A DNA stretch of 64,000 nt, taken from assembly GCF_004405125.1 (NCBI RefSeq), contig NZ_SORX01000008.1, positions 95,058-159,057 on the forward strand, in the 5' to 3' direction. This DNA is from Jeotgalibacillus salarius. Its GTDB lineage: Bacteria; Bacillota; Bacilli; Bacillales; Jeotgalibacillaceae. The notes beneath the pieces were generated by a model. It was given only the letters and a program-made list of their open reading frames with translations, ran no database searches and had not been told where the DNA came from. The position numbers were made by a program, and so were the translations under genes. Of the stretch, positions 25,024 through 33,741 are shown piece by piece. Position 1 is the stretch's first letter. The number at the start of each line of letters is the position of its first letter.

Positions 25024-25848
25024 TTATTCCGTTCCTTTTTTCCATTCATCCTGTTCGATCAGCATTTTACCCGGCCATGTGTAAGCAAGGATACCGCCGT
25101 CTGCTTTGATATCTTCACCTGTGACGTATGAGCTGTCATCTGATGCAAGGAATAAGGCCACTGTTGCCATTTCACGCGGCTTACCAAGTCTGCCAAGCGG
25201 CGTAATCCACTTGTTCGCATCACGGAACTGCTCGCCCATTTCCTCTTTTTTAGATCCTACAAGCTCATCAATCAGCGGTGTTTCAATTGTACCTGGCGAA
25301 ACCGAATTTACGCGAATGCCATTCCGTGCATAATCAATCGCCGTTGCTTTTGTAAAGTTGATGATACCGCCTTTCGCCGCATTATAGCCTGAACGGTCAA
25401 GGTCTGCCGCGTGTCCAGACATAGAACCATTATTAATAATCGAACCACCCTTTTCCATCATTAGCGGAATAATAAACTTACTCATTAAAAAGGTTCCTCG
25501 AAGATCTACTGCCACGATACGGTCAAACAGTTCAATCGGATATTCATGCACTTTTCCGCCCTGCTGATCAACTCCTGCATTATTAAATAGCACATCAATA
25601 GTTGAGTACTTTTCTTTCATCTCTTCTGCAAATGACTGCACACTACCTTCATCTGAGACATCGACTTTATAGGCAAACGCCTGTCCACCATTCTCTGTGA
25701 TTTCACTTACCACCTGATCAACCTGATCCTTATTCACATCAGCAAGCACAGTCGTTGCCCCTTGCTCTGCAAAAACATGTGCCGTCGCTTCACCTATTCC
25801 AGTTGCAGCACCCGTAATAATCGCTACTTTATTTTCTAATCGGTTCAA
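25024..25848 (-). CDS. Short-chain dehydrogenase/reductase (SDR)
   Basis: 274 residues, classical SDR. It has the cofactor loop TGAATGIG, the NNAG motif, and the catalytic Ser (NGSMSG), Tyr and Lys (YNAAK), followed by PGTIETPL and the C-terminal SSYVTGEDIKADGG. A 20-residue tail (YTWPGKMLIEQDEWKKGTE) is longer than the usual end. Asp after the second strand (VLADVN) favours NAD. The start is TTG behind GGGAGG. The substrate is not deducible; glucose-dehydrogenase-like enzymes are the nearest type. A REP element lies upstream. Confidence 0.88.
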   Translation of the reverse strand: MNRLENKVAIITGAATGIGEATAHVFAEQGATTVLADVNKDQVDQVVSEITENGGQAFAYKVDVSDEGSVQSFAEEMKEKYSTIDVLFNNAGVDQQGGKVHEYPIELFDRIVAVDLRGTFLMSKFIIPLMMEKGGSIINNGSMSGHAADLDRSGYNAAKGGIINFTKATAIDYARNGIRVNSVSPGTIETPLIDELVGSKKEEMGEQFRDANKWITPLGRLGKPREMATVALFLASDDSSYVTGEDIKADGGILAYTWPGKMLIEQDEWKKGTE

Positions 25849-25925
25849 TTAAATAACCTCCCAGTAATTGTATATACAAGAGGTATTCCCGATTTGTGAA
25901 ATAGTAAACAATGTAATTGGTTATC

Positions 25926-26072
25926 ATGCGCACTTTGGGGACGGAGGTTGTTTTGTCATGATATGTACACTTGAGGGACAGAGTAGAGAAAAGCGGCACA
26001 CGGGAGTCGGAGTTCCGTGTGCCAAAATTAGAATCATTCACAAAATGAACCGCTCCGTCCGCGCTGTGCACA
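25926..26072. repeat. REP-like element, copy 7 (long composite form)
   Basis: Almost identical to the copy at 23879. With it, this copy brackets the decayed and the intact SDR genes as direct repeats about 2 kb apart. Confidence 0.85.
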
Positions 26073-26126
26073 CACTTCTTTTTTATGCTAAAATATTTTA
26101 CATCTAATTGGAAAATGGTGGTGATC

Positions 26127-26324
26127 ATGTTGAAGTTGAAAGTTTTACAGTGGATCCCAAAAATTGCTGCTGTGGTGGCTATTGCTAATTTTGGATTTAT
26201 GCTATTTGGCGATGGAGGATTTCTTTCAGGTATTGCGCTAACACTGATTGTTGCACTTCTTTTTTCACGACTGGAGCAGAAAAGTATACAGATAATGAAC
26301 GGGGTAATAAAAGTGCATATGTGA
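26127..26324 (+). CDS. Small membrane protein, unknown function
   Basis: 65 residues from the ATG at 26127 behind GGTGGTGAT; an upstream ATG (26085) lacks a ribosome binding site. Two hydrophobic helices, first at about 10-25 and second at 33-50, then a basic amphipathic tail. The frame ends at TGA 26324. Not recognised; it may be a truncated member of a small membrane family. It sits between two REP elements. Confidence 0.5.
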   Translation: MLKLKVLQWIPKIAAVVAIANFGFMLFGDGGFLSGIALTLIVALLFSRLEQKSIQIMNGVIKVHM

Positions 26325-26393
26325 ATTTTGCTTTGAGTGGTTTAGTTATAGGGTTCCTCTTGTTCTCAGGAATTAGAAACTTATTTGCTTAAA

Positions 26394-26544
26394 GGTGCAC
26401 AACTGGGACAGACTTTAAAACCCTGTACAATCGACTTTTTCCATGAGGCACACTAAACTCCGTCCCGGCTGTGCCATTATTGTAATCATTCTAATTTCGA
26501 CTCACTCAACTCCGTCCCCACCATGCACATGCACGTGCATATGC
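26394..26544. repeat. REP-like element, copy 8 (rearranged)
   Basis: Contains CTGGGACAGACT, GGCACACTAAACTCCGTCCC, CATTCTAATTTCGACTCA, CAACTCCGTCCCCACC and a run of ATGCAC/GTGCAT alternations (ATGCACATGCACGTGCATATGCAC near 26522-26545). It is assembled from the same modules as the others but in a different order. Confidence 0.75.
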
Positions 26545-26656
26545 ACCAGCGCATCCCTCAACCTAAAAGAAAAACATTGCCAAACCACCACGTTCCACTG
26601 TATACTTTTCTTACTTTGCAAAACGAGGGGAAGATGAACATATTGGGAAGGCGTTA

Positions 26657-27040
26657 ATACGAATCGGAACGGTTGCGAAGCGCAGCGGTCTTTCAACCCG
26701 GACGATTGATTACTATACCCAGATCGGGCTTTTGCCTTTTGAGCGTTCAGATTCCAATTACCGGTTATATTCTGAATCGGTTTTAGACACACTGGAAAAG
26801 ATACAGACTTTGAAAAGCAGCCGGATGACGCTTGAGGAGATCAGGACGTTTATGGCTGCTGAGCACTACAGCCCTGCGCTGGAAGATGTGAATGAAGAAC
26901 TGGCGCAATTAGAGGGGAAGATTTTGTCGCTGAAAGAGGAGCTGGCAAATGCTGCTCCTGAAGAAAGACGTTATATAAAAGAAGAAATCCAGCTGAAGAT
27001 GATTCCACTTCTGCAGTTGATGACCACATTGTTAAGTTAA
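26657..27040 (+). CDS. MerR-family transcriptional regulator with non-canonical start
   Basis: About 127 residues. The winged helix begins RIGTVAKRSGLSTRTIDYYTQIGLL and continues NYRLYSESVLDTLEKIQTLKSS, a normal MerR N-terminus, followed by a coiled coil. The first ATG/GTG/TTG in frame is TTG 26732, which would cut away the recognition helix. The natural start position holds ATA (26657), directly behind GGAAGG and overlapping the stop (TAATA) of a seven-codon leader ORF at 26634-26657 (ATG behind GAGGGG). Either ATA is used by coupled reinitiation or an ATG was mutated. It precedes a YhdP-like gene, as yhdQ does in Bacillus. Confidence 0.75.
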   Translation: MRIGTVAKRSGLSTRTIDYYTQIGLLPFERSDSNYRLYSESVLDTLEKIQTLKSSRMTLEEIRTFMAAEHYSPALEDVNEELAQLEGKILSLKEELANAAPEERRYIKEEIQLKMIPLLQLMTTLLS

Positions 27041-27078
27041 AAATTTCGGAGGTGAATCCCCTATTTCAGGGGAACTTA

Positions 27079-28389
27079 TTGGATAGTATATTAATATTGA
27101 ATCTTGTGCTTGTAGCTGTATTGATCGGCTTGACTGCTTTTTTCGTAGGCTCGGAATTTGCTGTTGTAAAGGTGCGTGCTTCACGTGTTGACCAGCTGAT
27201 TGCTGAAGGAAATAAGACTGCACCCATCGTGAAAAAGCTTGTGACTGACCTTGATTATTATTTATCAGCGTGTCAGCTTGGTATTACCGTCACAGCGCTT
27301 GGACTCGGGTGGCTGGGCAAACCGACTGTTGAAAGAATTCTGTATCCATTATTTGATGATCTTGGCGTGTCTGCGGCGGTATCTACAGTTGTGTCGTTTG
27401 TGATTGCATTTTCTCTGGTTACATTCTTGCATGTAGTCATTGGAGAACTTGCGCCTAAAACGCTGGCGATTCAGTTTGCTGAAAAAATGACGCTGCTTCT
27501 CGCACGTCCTCTTTACTGGTTCGGTAAGATTATGTTCCCGGCTATCTGGTTACTGAACGGATCAGCGCGTCTCTTACTCCGCTCATTTGGCGTTCAGCCG
27601 GCAGGTCATGAACAGGCCCATTCTGAAGAAGAGCTGAAGATTATTATGGCACAGAGTTTTAAAAACGGTGAAATCAATCAGGCTGAGCTGTCTTTCATGC
27701 AAAACATCTTTGCTTTTGATGAAAGTGTGGCAAAGGATATTATGGTGCCGCGTGTTCAGATGGAAACACTTGCTATTAATATGACAATCGAGGAAATCCT
27801 TGACATCATTGATGAGCACGAGTATACCCGCTTCCCTGTAACGAATGACCGTGACAAGGATCATATTATTGGTTTTATTAATGTAAAAGAAATGCTGACG
27901 AACATTGTGCGTGACCGTTCTCATAAAATCGCGGATACACTTCACGAGATTGTTTTACTGAATGAACACACGCCACTGCAGGAGGCTATGGTGAAAATGC
28001 AGCTGGAACGCGTTCATATGGCGCTGATAGTTGATGAGCATGGCGGGACCTCGGGACTGCTGACGCTTGAAGATATTCTTGAAGAAATTGTCGGTGAGAT
28101 CCGTGATGAATTCGATGAAGATGAACGTAATGACATTGAAGAAATTGACGAGCTTGCCTATTGTGTGAACGGGCGCGTCCTACTGGATGAACTCGAAGAA
28201 CGCTTCGGTGTAGAATTTAAAGGTGCAGAAGAAGTTGATACGATTGCCGGCTGGGTACTGCACAAGCAGAATGAAGTATCTGAGGGCGACCGGATTCCGA
28301 GTGATGATCGTCATATCTGGACTGTGGAAGAGATGGATAACCATCAGATTTTGAGGGTCAAACTGGAAATTGTAGATCCTGTAAATTAA
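27079..28389 (+). CDS. Hemolysin-III/CorC-type membrane protein (YhdP/MpfA family)
   Basis: 436 residues from TTG 27079, six bases behind AGGGGA; an earlier GTG at 27052 has its ribosome binding site too close. A CNNM/DUF21 membrane domain (about 1-200, with ACQLGITVTALGLGWLGKP), two CBS domains (about 215-335, VPRVQMETL...ALIVDEHGGTSGLLTLEDILEEIVGEI) and a CorC_HlyC domain (about 345-430). Related proteins export magnesium or other divalent cations. The gene follows the MerR regulator by 38 bp and is probably controlled by it. It ends at a strong terminator. Confidence 0.9.
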   Translation: MDSILILNLVLVAVLIGLTAFFVGSEFAVVKVRASRVDQLIAEGNKTAPIVKKLVTDLDYYLSACQLGITVTALGLGWLGKPTVERILYPLFDDLGVSAAVSTVVSFVIAFSLVTFLHVVIGELAPKTLAIQFAEKMTLLLARPLYWFGKIMFPAIWLLNGSARLLLRSFGVQPAGHEQAHSEEELKIIMAQSFKNGEINQAELSFMQNIFAFDESVAKDIMVPRVQMETLAINMTIEEILDIIDEHEYTRFPVTNDRDKDHIIGFINVKEMLTNIVRDRSHKIADTLHEIVLLNEHTPLQEAMVKMQLERVHMALIVDEHGGTSGLLTLEDILEEIVGEIRDEFDEDERNDIEEIDELAYCVNGRVLLDELEERFGVEFKGAEEVDTIAGWVLHKQNEVSEGDRIPSDDRHIWTVEEMDNHQILRVKLEIVDPVN

Positions 28390-28396
28390 TTGATGT

Positions 28397-28435
28397 AAGG
28401 CAGGTTGATGCGAAAAGCATATCCTGCCTTTTTTT
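28397..28435 (+). terminator. Rho-independent terminator
   Basis: Arms AAGGCAGG..GATGC / GCAT..CCTGCCTT followed by seven T. Confidence 0.9.
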
Positions 28436-28506
28436 GTATGTATATCTGTTCATAAATGGGGTATATGAAATAAGCACTAAAACCCGATTTAAAAGGAGCA
28501 GTTGAA

Positions 28507-29424
28507 ATGAAAGTTTTTAAAAGAATCGTGATTGGATTCGGGGCACTTATCCTCTTCGTAGTTTTGTGGGGATTAGTAGAACCCTATTTTATAAATACAG
28601 AAGAAGAGGCTGCTGCCATCACGAATCTTCCTGAAGAGTGGGAAGGTCAGGAGATTGCTGTGATTGGTGATTTTCAGGTCGGCATGTGGATGGACAACAC
28701 GTGGACGATTGAAAGAGTTGTAGATCGTCTGATAGAAAGAGAGCCGGCCGCTGTACTTCTGACCGGTGATCACGTGTACCATGTAAAAAAGGGTAGTGAA
28801 AAGGAGCTGGACCAGGTTCTGGAATTGTTAGAACCCCTTGCTGAAACAGATATCCCTGTGATGACTGTGATGGGCAACCATGACTATTCAATGGAAAAGA
28901 AAGACCATGAGCCTGATACAGCCTATGTGGAAAAAATGAGCGAGAAATTTGAAGAGTTAGGCATTCACGTGCTTGAAAATGAACATTTCGTACTTAATTT
29001 AACCCCAGACGGCACAGCAGAAGGCGAGCCTGACGGGCAATCTCTCTATATAGGCGGAATCGGTTCATCCTGGGCCGCCATGGCTAATGTTGAAGAAACA
29101 CTTTCGGGTATTCCGGATGATGCCCCACGTTTTATGCTGATGCACAACCCTCAAGCTTTCAAATCAATTCCAGCTGATTCTGCTCCGGCTGCCACAGCCG
29201 GCCATACTCATGGTGGGCAAATTAGCATACCATTTACCCCACACTGGTCTTATATGACCCTGTTTAAAGGTGAAGAAGTTCACGCTGCTGGGTGGGCGGA
29301 AGCTGACTTTGGAGAAAAAAGAAATTTGTTATACGTGAATCCGGGAATTGGTTTCAGTGATGTACCATTGCGCTTTACAACTCCTCCTGAGATTACGTAT
29401 TTTGAATTAAAACAAAAATCCTGA
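28507..29424 (+). CDS. Membrane-anchored metallophosphoesterase
   Basis: 305 residues. One N-terminal helix (about 8-27) anchors an extracytoplasmic or cytosolic calcineurin-like domain. The metal ligands follow the family order: GDFQ (usually GDxH, here Gln replaces His), GDH, GNHD near residue 125, and the GHTHGGQ motif near 237. YkuE/YaeI-like enzymes of this type hydrolyse phosphodiesters such as UDP-diacylglucosamine or lipid-linked phosphates. The ATG follows AAAGGAG. Gln in place of the first His is unusual and could alter metal choice. Confidence 0.85.
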   Translation: MKVFKRIVIGFGALILFVVLWGLVEPYFINTEEEAAAITNLPEEWEGQEIAVIGDFQVGMWMDNTWTIERVVDRLIEREPAAVLLTGDHVYHVKKGSEKELDQVLELLEPLAETDIPVMTVMGNHDYSMEKKDHEPDTAYVEKMSEKFEELGIHVLENEHFVLNLTPDGTAEGEPDGQSLYIGGIGSSWAAMANVEETLSGIPDDAPRFMLMHNPQAFKSIPADSAPAATAGHTHGGQISIPFTPHWSYMTLFKGEEVHAAGWAEADFGEKRNLLYVNPGIGFSDVPLRFTTPPEITYFELKQKS

Positions 29425-29462
29425 AATTGCTGAGATAGGCTCAGTATTGATTCTGCATATAC

Positions 29463-29500
29463 AAAAGCCCCTGTTCACACATATAAACAGGGGCTTCTCT
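29463..29500. terminator. Bidirectional terminator
   Basis: Perfect arms AAGCCCCTGTT / AACAGGGGCTT between the converging metallophosphoesterase and csbD genes. Confidence 0.9.
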
Positions 29501-29502
29501 TA

Positions 29503-29685
29503 TTACTTATTCGCGTTATTCTTAAAATTTCCGACGCCATCCTGAATGTCGCCTTTCGTTTTATCCTTCTTGCCCTCTGCCTGAAGGTTCGGATCATTTT
29601 TTGCATTACCTACCTGATCCTTCGTTTCGCCCTTCACCTTGTTCACAGCGCCTTTTACTTTATCGCTCAATCCTTTATCAGCCAT
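29503..29685 (-). CDS. csbD: CsbD-family general stress protein
   Basis: 60 residues, entirely hydrophilic and rich in Lys, Gly, Asp and Asn, with the CsbD repeat pattern DKVKGAVNKVKGETKDQVG...GKKDKTKGDIQDGVG. CsbD is an abundant, poorly understood sigma-B-dependent stress protein in Bacillus. The ATG follows a TAGGAGTGATAGA ribosome binding site. A sigma-B-like promoter lies 33 bp upstream (29718-29742), which agrees with this identity. Confidence 0.85.
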   Translation of the reverse strand: MADKGLSDKVKGAVNKVKGETKDQVGNAKNDPNLQAEGKKDKTKGDIQDGVGNFKNNANK

Positions 29686-29717
29686 TCTATCACTCCTAAA
29701 AGGTTAATAGTCTATTT

Positions 29718-29742
29718 TTTCCCTCCTCAGAATAATGTAAAC
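29718..29742 (-). promoter_or_regulatory. Sigma-B-type promoter of csbD
   Basis: On the minus strand GTTTAC, 13 bases, then GGGAAA, against a consensus of GTTT(A) and GGG(T)A(A/T) with 12-14 bp between. The distance to the csbD ribosome binding site suits a short leader. Confidence 0.6.
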
Positions 29743-29809
29743 ATTTCCCTTAACCAGTATGTGCTCGTACAGGATCCGGGTGCATAATTCCTCCTCAAAG
29801 CTTCAGCTT

Positions 29810-29878
29810 TCAAGTCTGTCCCTCTCTGTACATTTCATGACATTTTAACCTCCGTCCCCAACATGTACATGTACATTC
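29810..29878. repeat. REP-like element, copy 9 (partial)
   Basis: The right half of the element: CAAGTCTGTCCCT, CATTTCATGACATTTTAACCTCCGTCCCC and ACATGTACATG. It lies five bases beyond the gerAC stop and may form the 3' end of that transcript. Confidence 0.75.
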
Positions 29879-29883
29879 TATGA

Positions 29884-30978
29884 TCAATCAATAATCCCTG
29901 TACCCAACATCTCCAGTTCGACAGTTACCTGCGTATCAAGCTGTTGATAGGTGTCACTCCATGTCCCCTCATCCCACAGCTCTTCATGAAAGGCTGCTAC
30001 CTGGTTGCCAATTCCCAGTGCGTCTGATTTGGAAGACTGCAGTTTTTTCAGGACCTGACGGACGTCTTCGGTGAGCACATCGGTTAATATTTTCTTCAGC
30101 TCTTCCTCTTTTTCTTTTGTTATTTTATTTTGTCCGTACTCAAGAATGACAATCTCAAATTTCAGATCTGCCTTGAGTTGTGTTAACTGGCGATTTACTT
30201 TCAGGTCGCTTTTTGAATTCTTCACTTCAATCGTCACCCAGTTCTCCACTTCCAGCTTCCTGTCATCATGGACACGGCGGGTGATTCTGACTAAATCTTT
30301 TGTCGTGTTGTTTAAAAGGTTAAAAATTACGCTTTCTTCAATGTTCAAATATGCTTCAGTATATTTATTCTGATGAAATAGTGCAATGCCTGAAACTTTG
30401 GCACGCTTTACCTTCTCATCGTAGGTGATATAGGGCATAAACAGGTCTTTCCCCGGGTTAAATATAATGGTACAGGCATCCTGTAGTGACATATATGAAA
30501 TCACACTGGTCAGTTCGGAACTTTCCAGCAGACCTTTAAAGTATTCCGATTTGTTGCGTTGCGTGTCAATCGGCTTTAATAACAGATCATTTGCCGGTAA
30601 ATCCGTTAAGGCAATGCGTGCGTGTAAATTGTTTCTTGGATTCCGATATAACTCGTCTAAAAATGAGTAGATTGAATCTGCCGCCAAGCTCTTTCCGATC
30701 AATACTGCCTGTAGCTTTGAAAAGTCGGCATATTCTGCGATGTAGAGGTCCATTTCAAACATTGAATCATTCATGGAATACCCAGTGGCAGTAATTTCGT
30801 TCACTTTACCACTTTCTTCAATTGGAGGTGCCAATCCGGTAGATTGAACACGCCCATCTTCTGTCTGATCATACCCGACTGTATAGACTAACTGTACATC
30901 CTTCAAAAGATTTTGATCCCAGCATCCGGACAGAAAGAGATAGAGAAAAAAATGTAAAAAGAATAAAGTTTTCTTCAT
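29884..30978 (-). CDS. gerAC: Spore germination lipoprotein GerAC-type (Ger(x)C)
   Basis: 364 residues. The lipoprotein signal ends FLSGCW, giving an anchored Cys and the WDQ motif typical of GerAC proteins. A long beta-rich domain follows, with the family features VYTVGYDQ near the N-terminus and a C-terminal alpha-beta domain ending ELEMLGTGIID. GerAC is the membrane-anchored C subunit of a germinant receptor in the inner spore membrane. The ATG overlaps the end of gerAB by four bases (ATGA), so the three genes are coupled. Confidence 0.92.
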   Translation of the reverse strand: MKKTLFFLHFFLYLFLSGCWDQNLLKDVQLVYTVGYDQTEDGRVQSTGLAPPIEESGKVNEITATGYSMNDSMFEMDLYIAEYADFSKLQAVLIGKSLAADSIYSFLDELYRNPRNNLHARIALTDLPANDLLLKPIDTQRNKSEYFKGLLESSELTSVISYMSLQDACTIIFNPGKDLFMPYITYDEKVKRAKVSGIALFHQNKYTEAYLNIEESVIFNLLNNTTKDLVRITRRVHDDRKLEVENWVTIEVKNSKSDLKVNRQLTQLKADLKFEIVILEYGQNKITKEKEEELKKILTDVLTEDVRQVLKKLQSSKSDALGIGNQVAAFHEELWDEGTWSDTYQQLDTQVTVELEMLGTGIID

Positions 30979-32060
30979 GTTCTTTTGTCCTTTCTAAATA
31001 AAAGGTAAACGATCAGAGTGACTAAGGGCAGAGTGAACGAAAATGCGATTGAAGCGGGAAAAAGTAATCCCTGAAAGCTGATAATATCCTGCTTGCCTTT
31101 GATAAACAGTGAAGTTAAAAAAACAATACTCATGATCACCATGAGCACACGCTGGTGGTTTTTCAGATTAAATAACACCTTTGCCTCCTCAGAAGCGATA
31201 AATAAAAAATTTATAAATGATGTCATCGCAATTACACTCCATAAGGAAATGAAAATTAAATCGATTCGATCAATAATGGTAAAACTCAGCGCTTTTAGGA
31301 TATAAAGGACGCTGTAAGGCACGATGACTGTTTCATTTACATGAAAAAACAACTGAGTTGAAATGACTAGAAATAAATAAAAAAGTGTGACGAAAACAGT
31401 TGAGAAAGCAGCTTTTTTCAATTCTTTTTCACGGTTACTCTTCACGTATTTACTAAAATATAAAAATGACTCAAAACCGATATACGCGAGCAGTGTAGCT
31501 TTTAAACCACTGAATATTTTTTTAAAACCTTCTGACCCAATCGGAAATAAATTCATATAATCCGGGGAGCTGTAAACGGGTAGTAACAGGATGATGAGAA
31601 CAGGTAATATGAATGAGATCACCATTGAAAACCTTGCTACATGAAAGATTTTCCCACTGGCACAGTATGCAGCCGGCAGCAAGAACAACAGCATCAGCAC
31701 CCACTTCGGCGTATCCATATAAATCCATTCAGATAATACTCTTGTAAAGGACAGGTTTGACACCATTAATATATAGATAAAATAAATCAGGTAACAAATC
31801 ACTAAAAATTTCCCAATCACCTTACCAAAAGCCTTTTGCAGCACGTCAAAATAGCTTATCTCACCCACTCTCAGCAGTAACCATAGGAAAATAAGCAACA
31901 GCAATTGAATCAAAATTCCACCGATTGCCAGAGAAATCCAGCCATCCTTACCTGCGACGACTGATAAATCTCTCGGCAGTGACAGGATGCCAACCCCAAT
32001 CTGCGTCTGTATAATAAGGAAAAATAATTGCCAGCCCGTTACTTCATTTTTTGTTTGCAT
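30975..32060 (-). CDS. gerAB: Germinant-receptor membrane subunit GerAB-type
   Basis: 361 residues with about ten membrane helices of the amino acid-polyamine-organocation (APC) family, as in all GerAB subunits, which are thought to bind the germinant. N-terminal motif WQLFFLIIQTQIGVGILSLPRDL carries the helix-1 GxGIL break used for substrate binding. It overlaps gerAA by 17 bp and gerAC by four. The germinant itself (an amino acid or sugar) cannot be read from the sequence. Confidence 0.92.
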   Translation of the reverse strand: MQTKNEVTGWQLFFLIIQTQIGVGILSLPRDLSVVAGKDGWISLAIGGILIQLLLLIFLWLLLRVGEISYFDVLQKAFGKVIGKFLVICYLIYFIYILMVSNLSFTRVLSEWIYMDTPKWVLMLLFLLPAAYCASGKIFHVARFSMVISFILPVLIILLLPVYSSPDYMNLFPIGSEGFKKIFSGLKATLLAYIGFESFLYFSKYVKSNREKELKKAAFSTVFVTLFYLFLVISTQLFFHVNETVIVPYSVLYILKALSFTIIDRIDLIFISLWSVIAMTSFINFLFIASEEAKVLFNLKNHQRVLMVIMSIVFLTSLFIKGKQDIISFQGLLFPASIAFSFTLPLVTLIVYLLFRKDKRT

Positions 32061-33549
32061 AGTGCCACCGCTTTGAAAAACCCTGTCTGATTTTGTTAGG
32101 CGTCAAGGTCTGGGACGGCCGGGTATTCTGAAGCCATGCAGGCATTCGGAAAATCGTGTCTCTGAAACCTGACTTATGAAAAGGTGCTAAAGGAGAGAGG
32201 TAAGGAAGTCCAAGTGATTCCAGACGAATCAGATGGATCATCAAAATAACTAAACCCACTGTCACACCGTAAAATCCAAAAAAAGTGGCCAGCAGCATAA
32301 ATGGGAAACGTAAGATGCGTACAGTTGAATTCATTTCAACAGAAGGCACGACAAATGAAGAAATCGCAGTAAGCGCTACGACAATCACCATCACATTTGA
32401 GACAAATCCAGCATTTACCACGGCATCTCCAATAACCAGACCACCCACTACCCCAATCGTCTGACCTAACGGGAACGGAAGCCTGATCGCTGCTTCTCTG
32501 ATCAATTCAATGGTTACTTCCAGAATTAATGCTTCGAATAAAGGCGGGTAAGGAATTGCTTCCACCGCTCTTTTAGTTGGCAATGTCAGTGATTCAGGGA
32601 TGACTTCAAAATGAAAACTGATAATCGCAATATACAGAGCAGGCAGCAGCAAGGCTACGATAAAACTGGACAGACGCAGCATCCTGTAAAAAGTCCCGAT
32701 AATAAAACGTCCGTTATAGTCATCCGGTGACTGATAAAATGAAAAGAAATTTGCCGGCCCTATAATCGCTGTGGGTGATCCGTCGAGCATGTAGGCAATC
32801 CGTCCTTCCGAAAGATTTCCGGTTACCCGGTCAGACCTTTCCGTTACCAGAAACTGCGGAAATGGAGAAAAGCAATCATCTTCTAACATCTCTTCCAGAA
32901 ACCCGATACTGTGTGCTACATCCACATCTATACTTTCTATTCGTCTGATAAACTCTTCTACAACCAGCTGATTTGCTATATTGTCCACGTATACCAGCAC
33001 GCTATTCGTATTGGATTCTCGTCCAACCTGAAAATATTTAACCACTAAATGTGGTGTTTTTAATCGTTTGCGAATTTGATAAATATTATTTGAGAGTGAT
33101 TCTGTAAAACCACTGTGAGGCCCCCTGAGCACCTGCTCACTTTTAGGCTCTTCAATCGCCCTTGATAACTCCTTCGGAATCTTGATCCCTTCTACTTCCC
33201 ATGCGTTATTTTCAAACGAGAGCAAAAAAGCCTCTCCTTCAAGCAGCTGCTTTACGAGCTGTTCAAACATTAATCCAGCATCATACATCTGAATCTTACT
33301 GCTCGTCATGCGCTCATTCGTCAGCCACTTCATTTCCCGGGACCATTCCAGCAGTTCTTCAAGCTTAATTTGATCAATAAGAGGCTCAATATAGATCATG
33401 AGTGAAGTTCGTTCTATTGAATCATTTTTAATTTGAAGCGTCACCAGATCATGCGTATTTCCACAATAATAAGAGACCTGCTCCTGCAATTCTTGAATAC
33501 TTCCAGTCTGATGAACAACCTCTTTCTTTGAAAATGCAGAACCTTCCAC
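32044..33549 (-). CDS. gerAA: Germinant-receptor subunit GerAA-type
   Basis: 501 residues, GTG start behind GGGGGTGATA. A soluble N-terminal domain (about 1-250), then a membrane domain of about five helices (250-430) with the family motifs VALLLPALYIAI, PFPPLFEALILE-like (here PYPPLFEALILEV) and GQTIGVVGGLVIGDAVVNAG. GerAA forms the oligomeric ion-channel-like part of the germinant receptor. First gene of gerAA-AB-AC. A CATCCTA on the minus strand at 33614-33620 could be the -10 of a sigma-G promoter, but the -35 is not convincing. Confidence 0.92.
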   Translation of the reverse strand: MEGSAFSKKEVVHQTGSIQELQEQVSYYCGNTHDLVTLQIKNDSIERTSLMIYIEPLIDQIKLEELLEWSREMKWLTNERMTSSKIQMYDAGLMFEQLVKQLLEGEAFLLSFENNAWEVEGIKIPKELSRAIEEPKSEQVLRGPHSGFTESLSNNIYQIRKRLKTPHLVVKYFQVGRESNTNSVLVYVDNIANQLVVEEFIRRIESIDVDVAHSIGFLEEMLEDDCFSPFPQFLVTERSDRVTGNLSEGRIAYMLDGSPTAIIGPANFFSFYQSPDDYNGRFIIGTFYRMLRLSSFIVALLLPALYIAIISFHFEVIPESLTLPTKRAVEAIPYPPLFEALILEVTIELIREAAIRLPFPLGQTIGVVGGLVIGDAVVNAGFVSNVMVIVVALTAISSFVVPSVEMNSTVRILRFPFMLLATFFGFYGVTVGLVILMIHLIRLESLGLPYLSPLAPFHKSGFRDTIFRMPAWLQNTRPSQTLTPNKIRQGFSKRWHYANKK

Positions 33550-33639
33550 ACTATCACCCCCTGTTACAATCTTGAACAGAATGAGGTGGAAATATACGTT
33601 GGGTTTAAGTTGATAGGATGATTTTTTAAAAAATTAGTA

Positions 33640-33686
33640 ATGAAAAAGAAGATGATGCTCAGTAATTAAACAGAGAGCAGCATCTT
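33640..33686 (-). terminator. Imperfect terminator
   Basis: Arms AAGATGATGCTC / GAGCAGCATCTT (one mismatch) with CTTCTTTTTC on the minus strand. It follows the GGDEF-EAL gene. Confidence 0.6.
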
Positions 33687-33741
33687 CCTTTGCCTGTAAT
33701 TATTAAATTTTATATTCTTTAGCAACTATGATCACCTGTAC

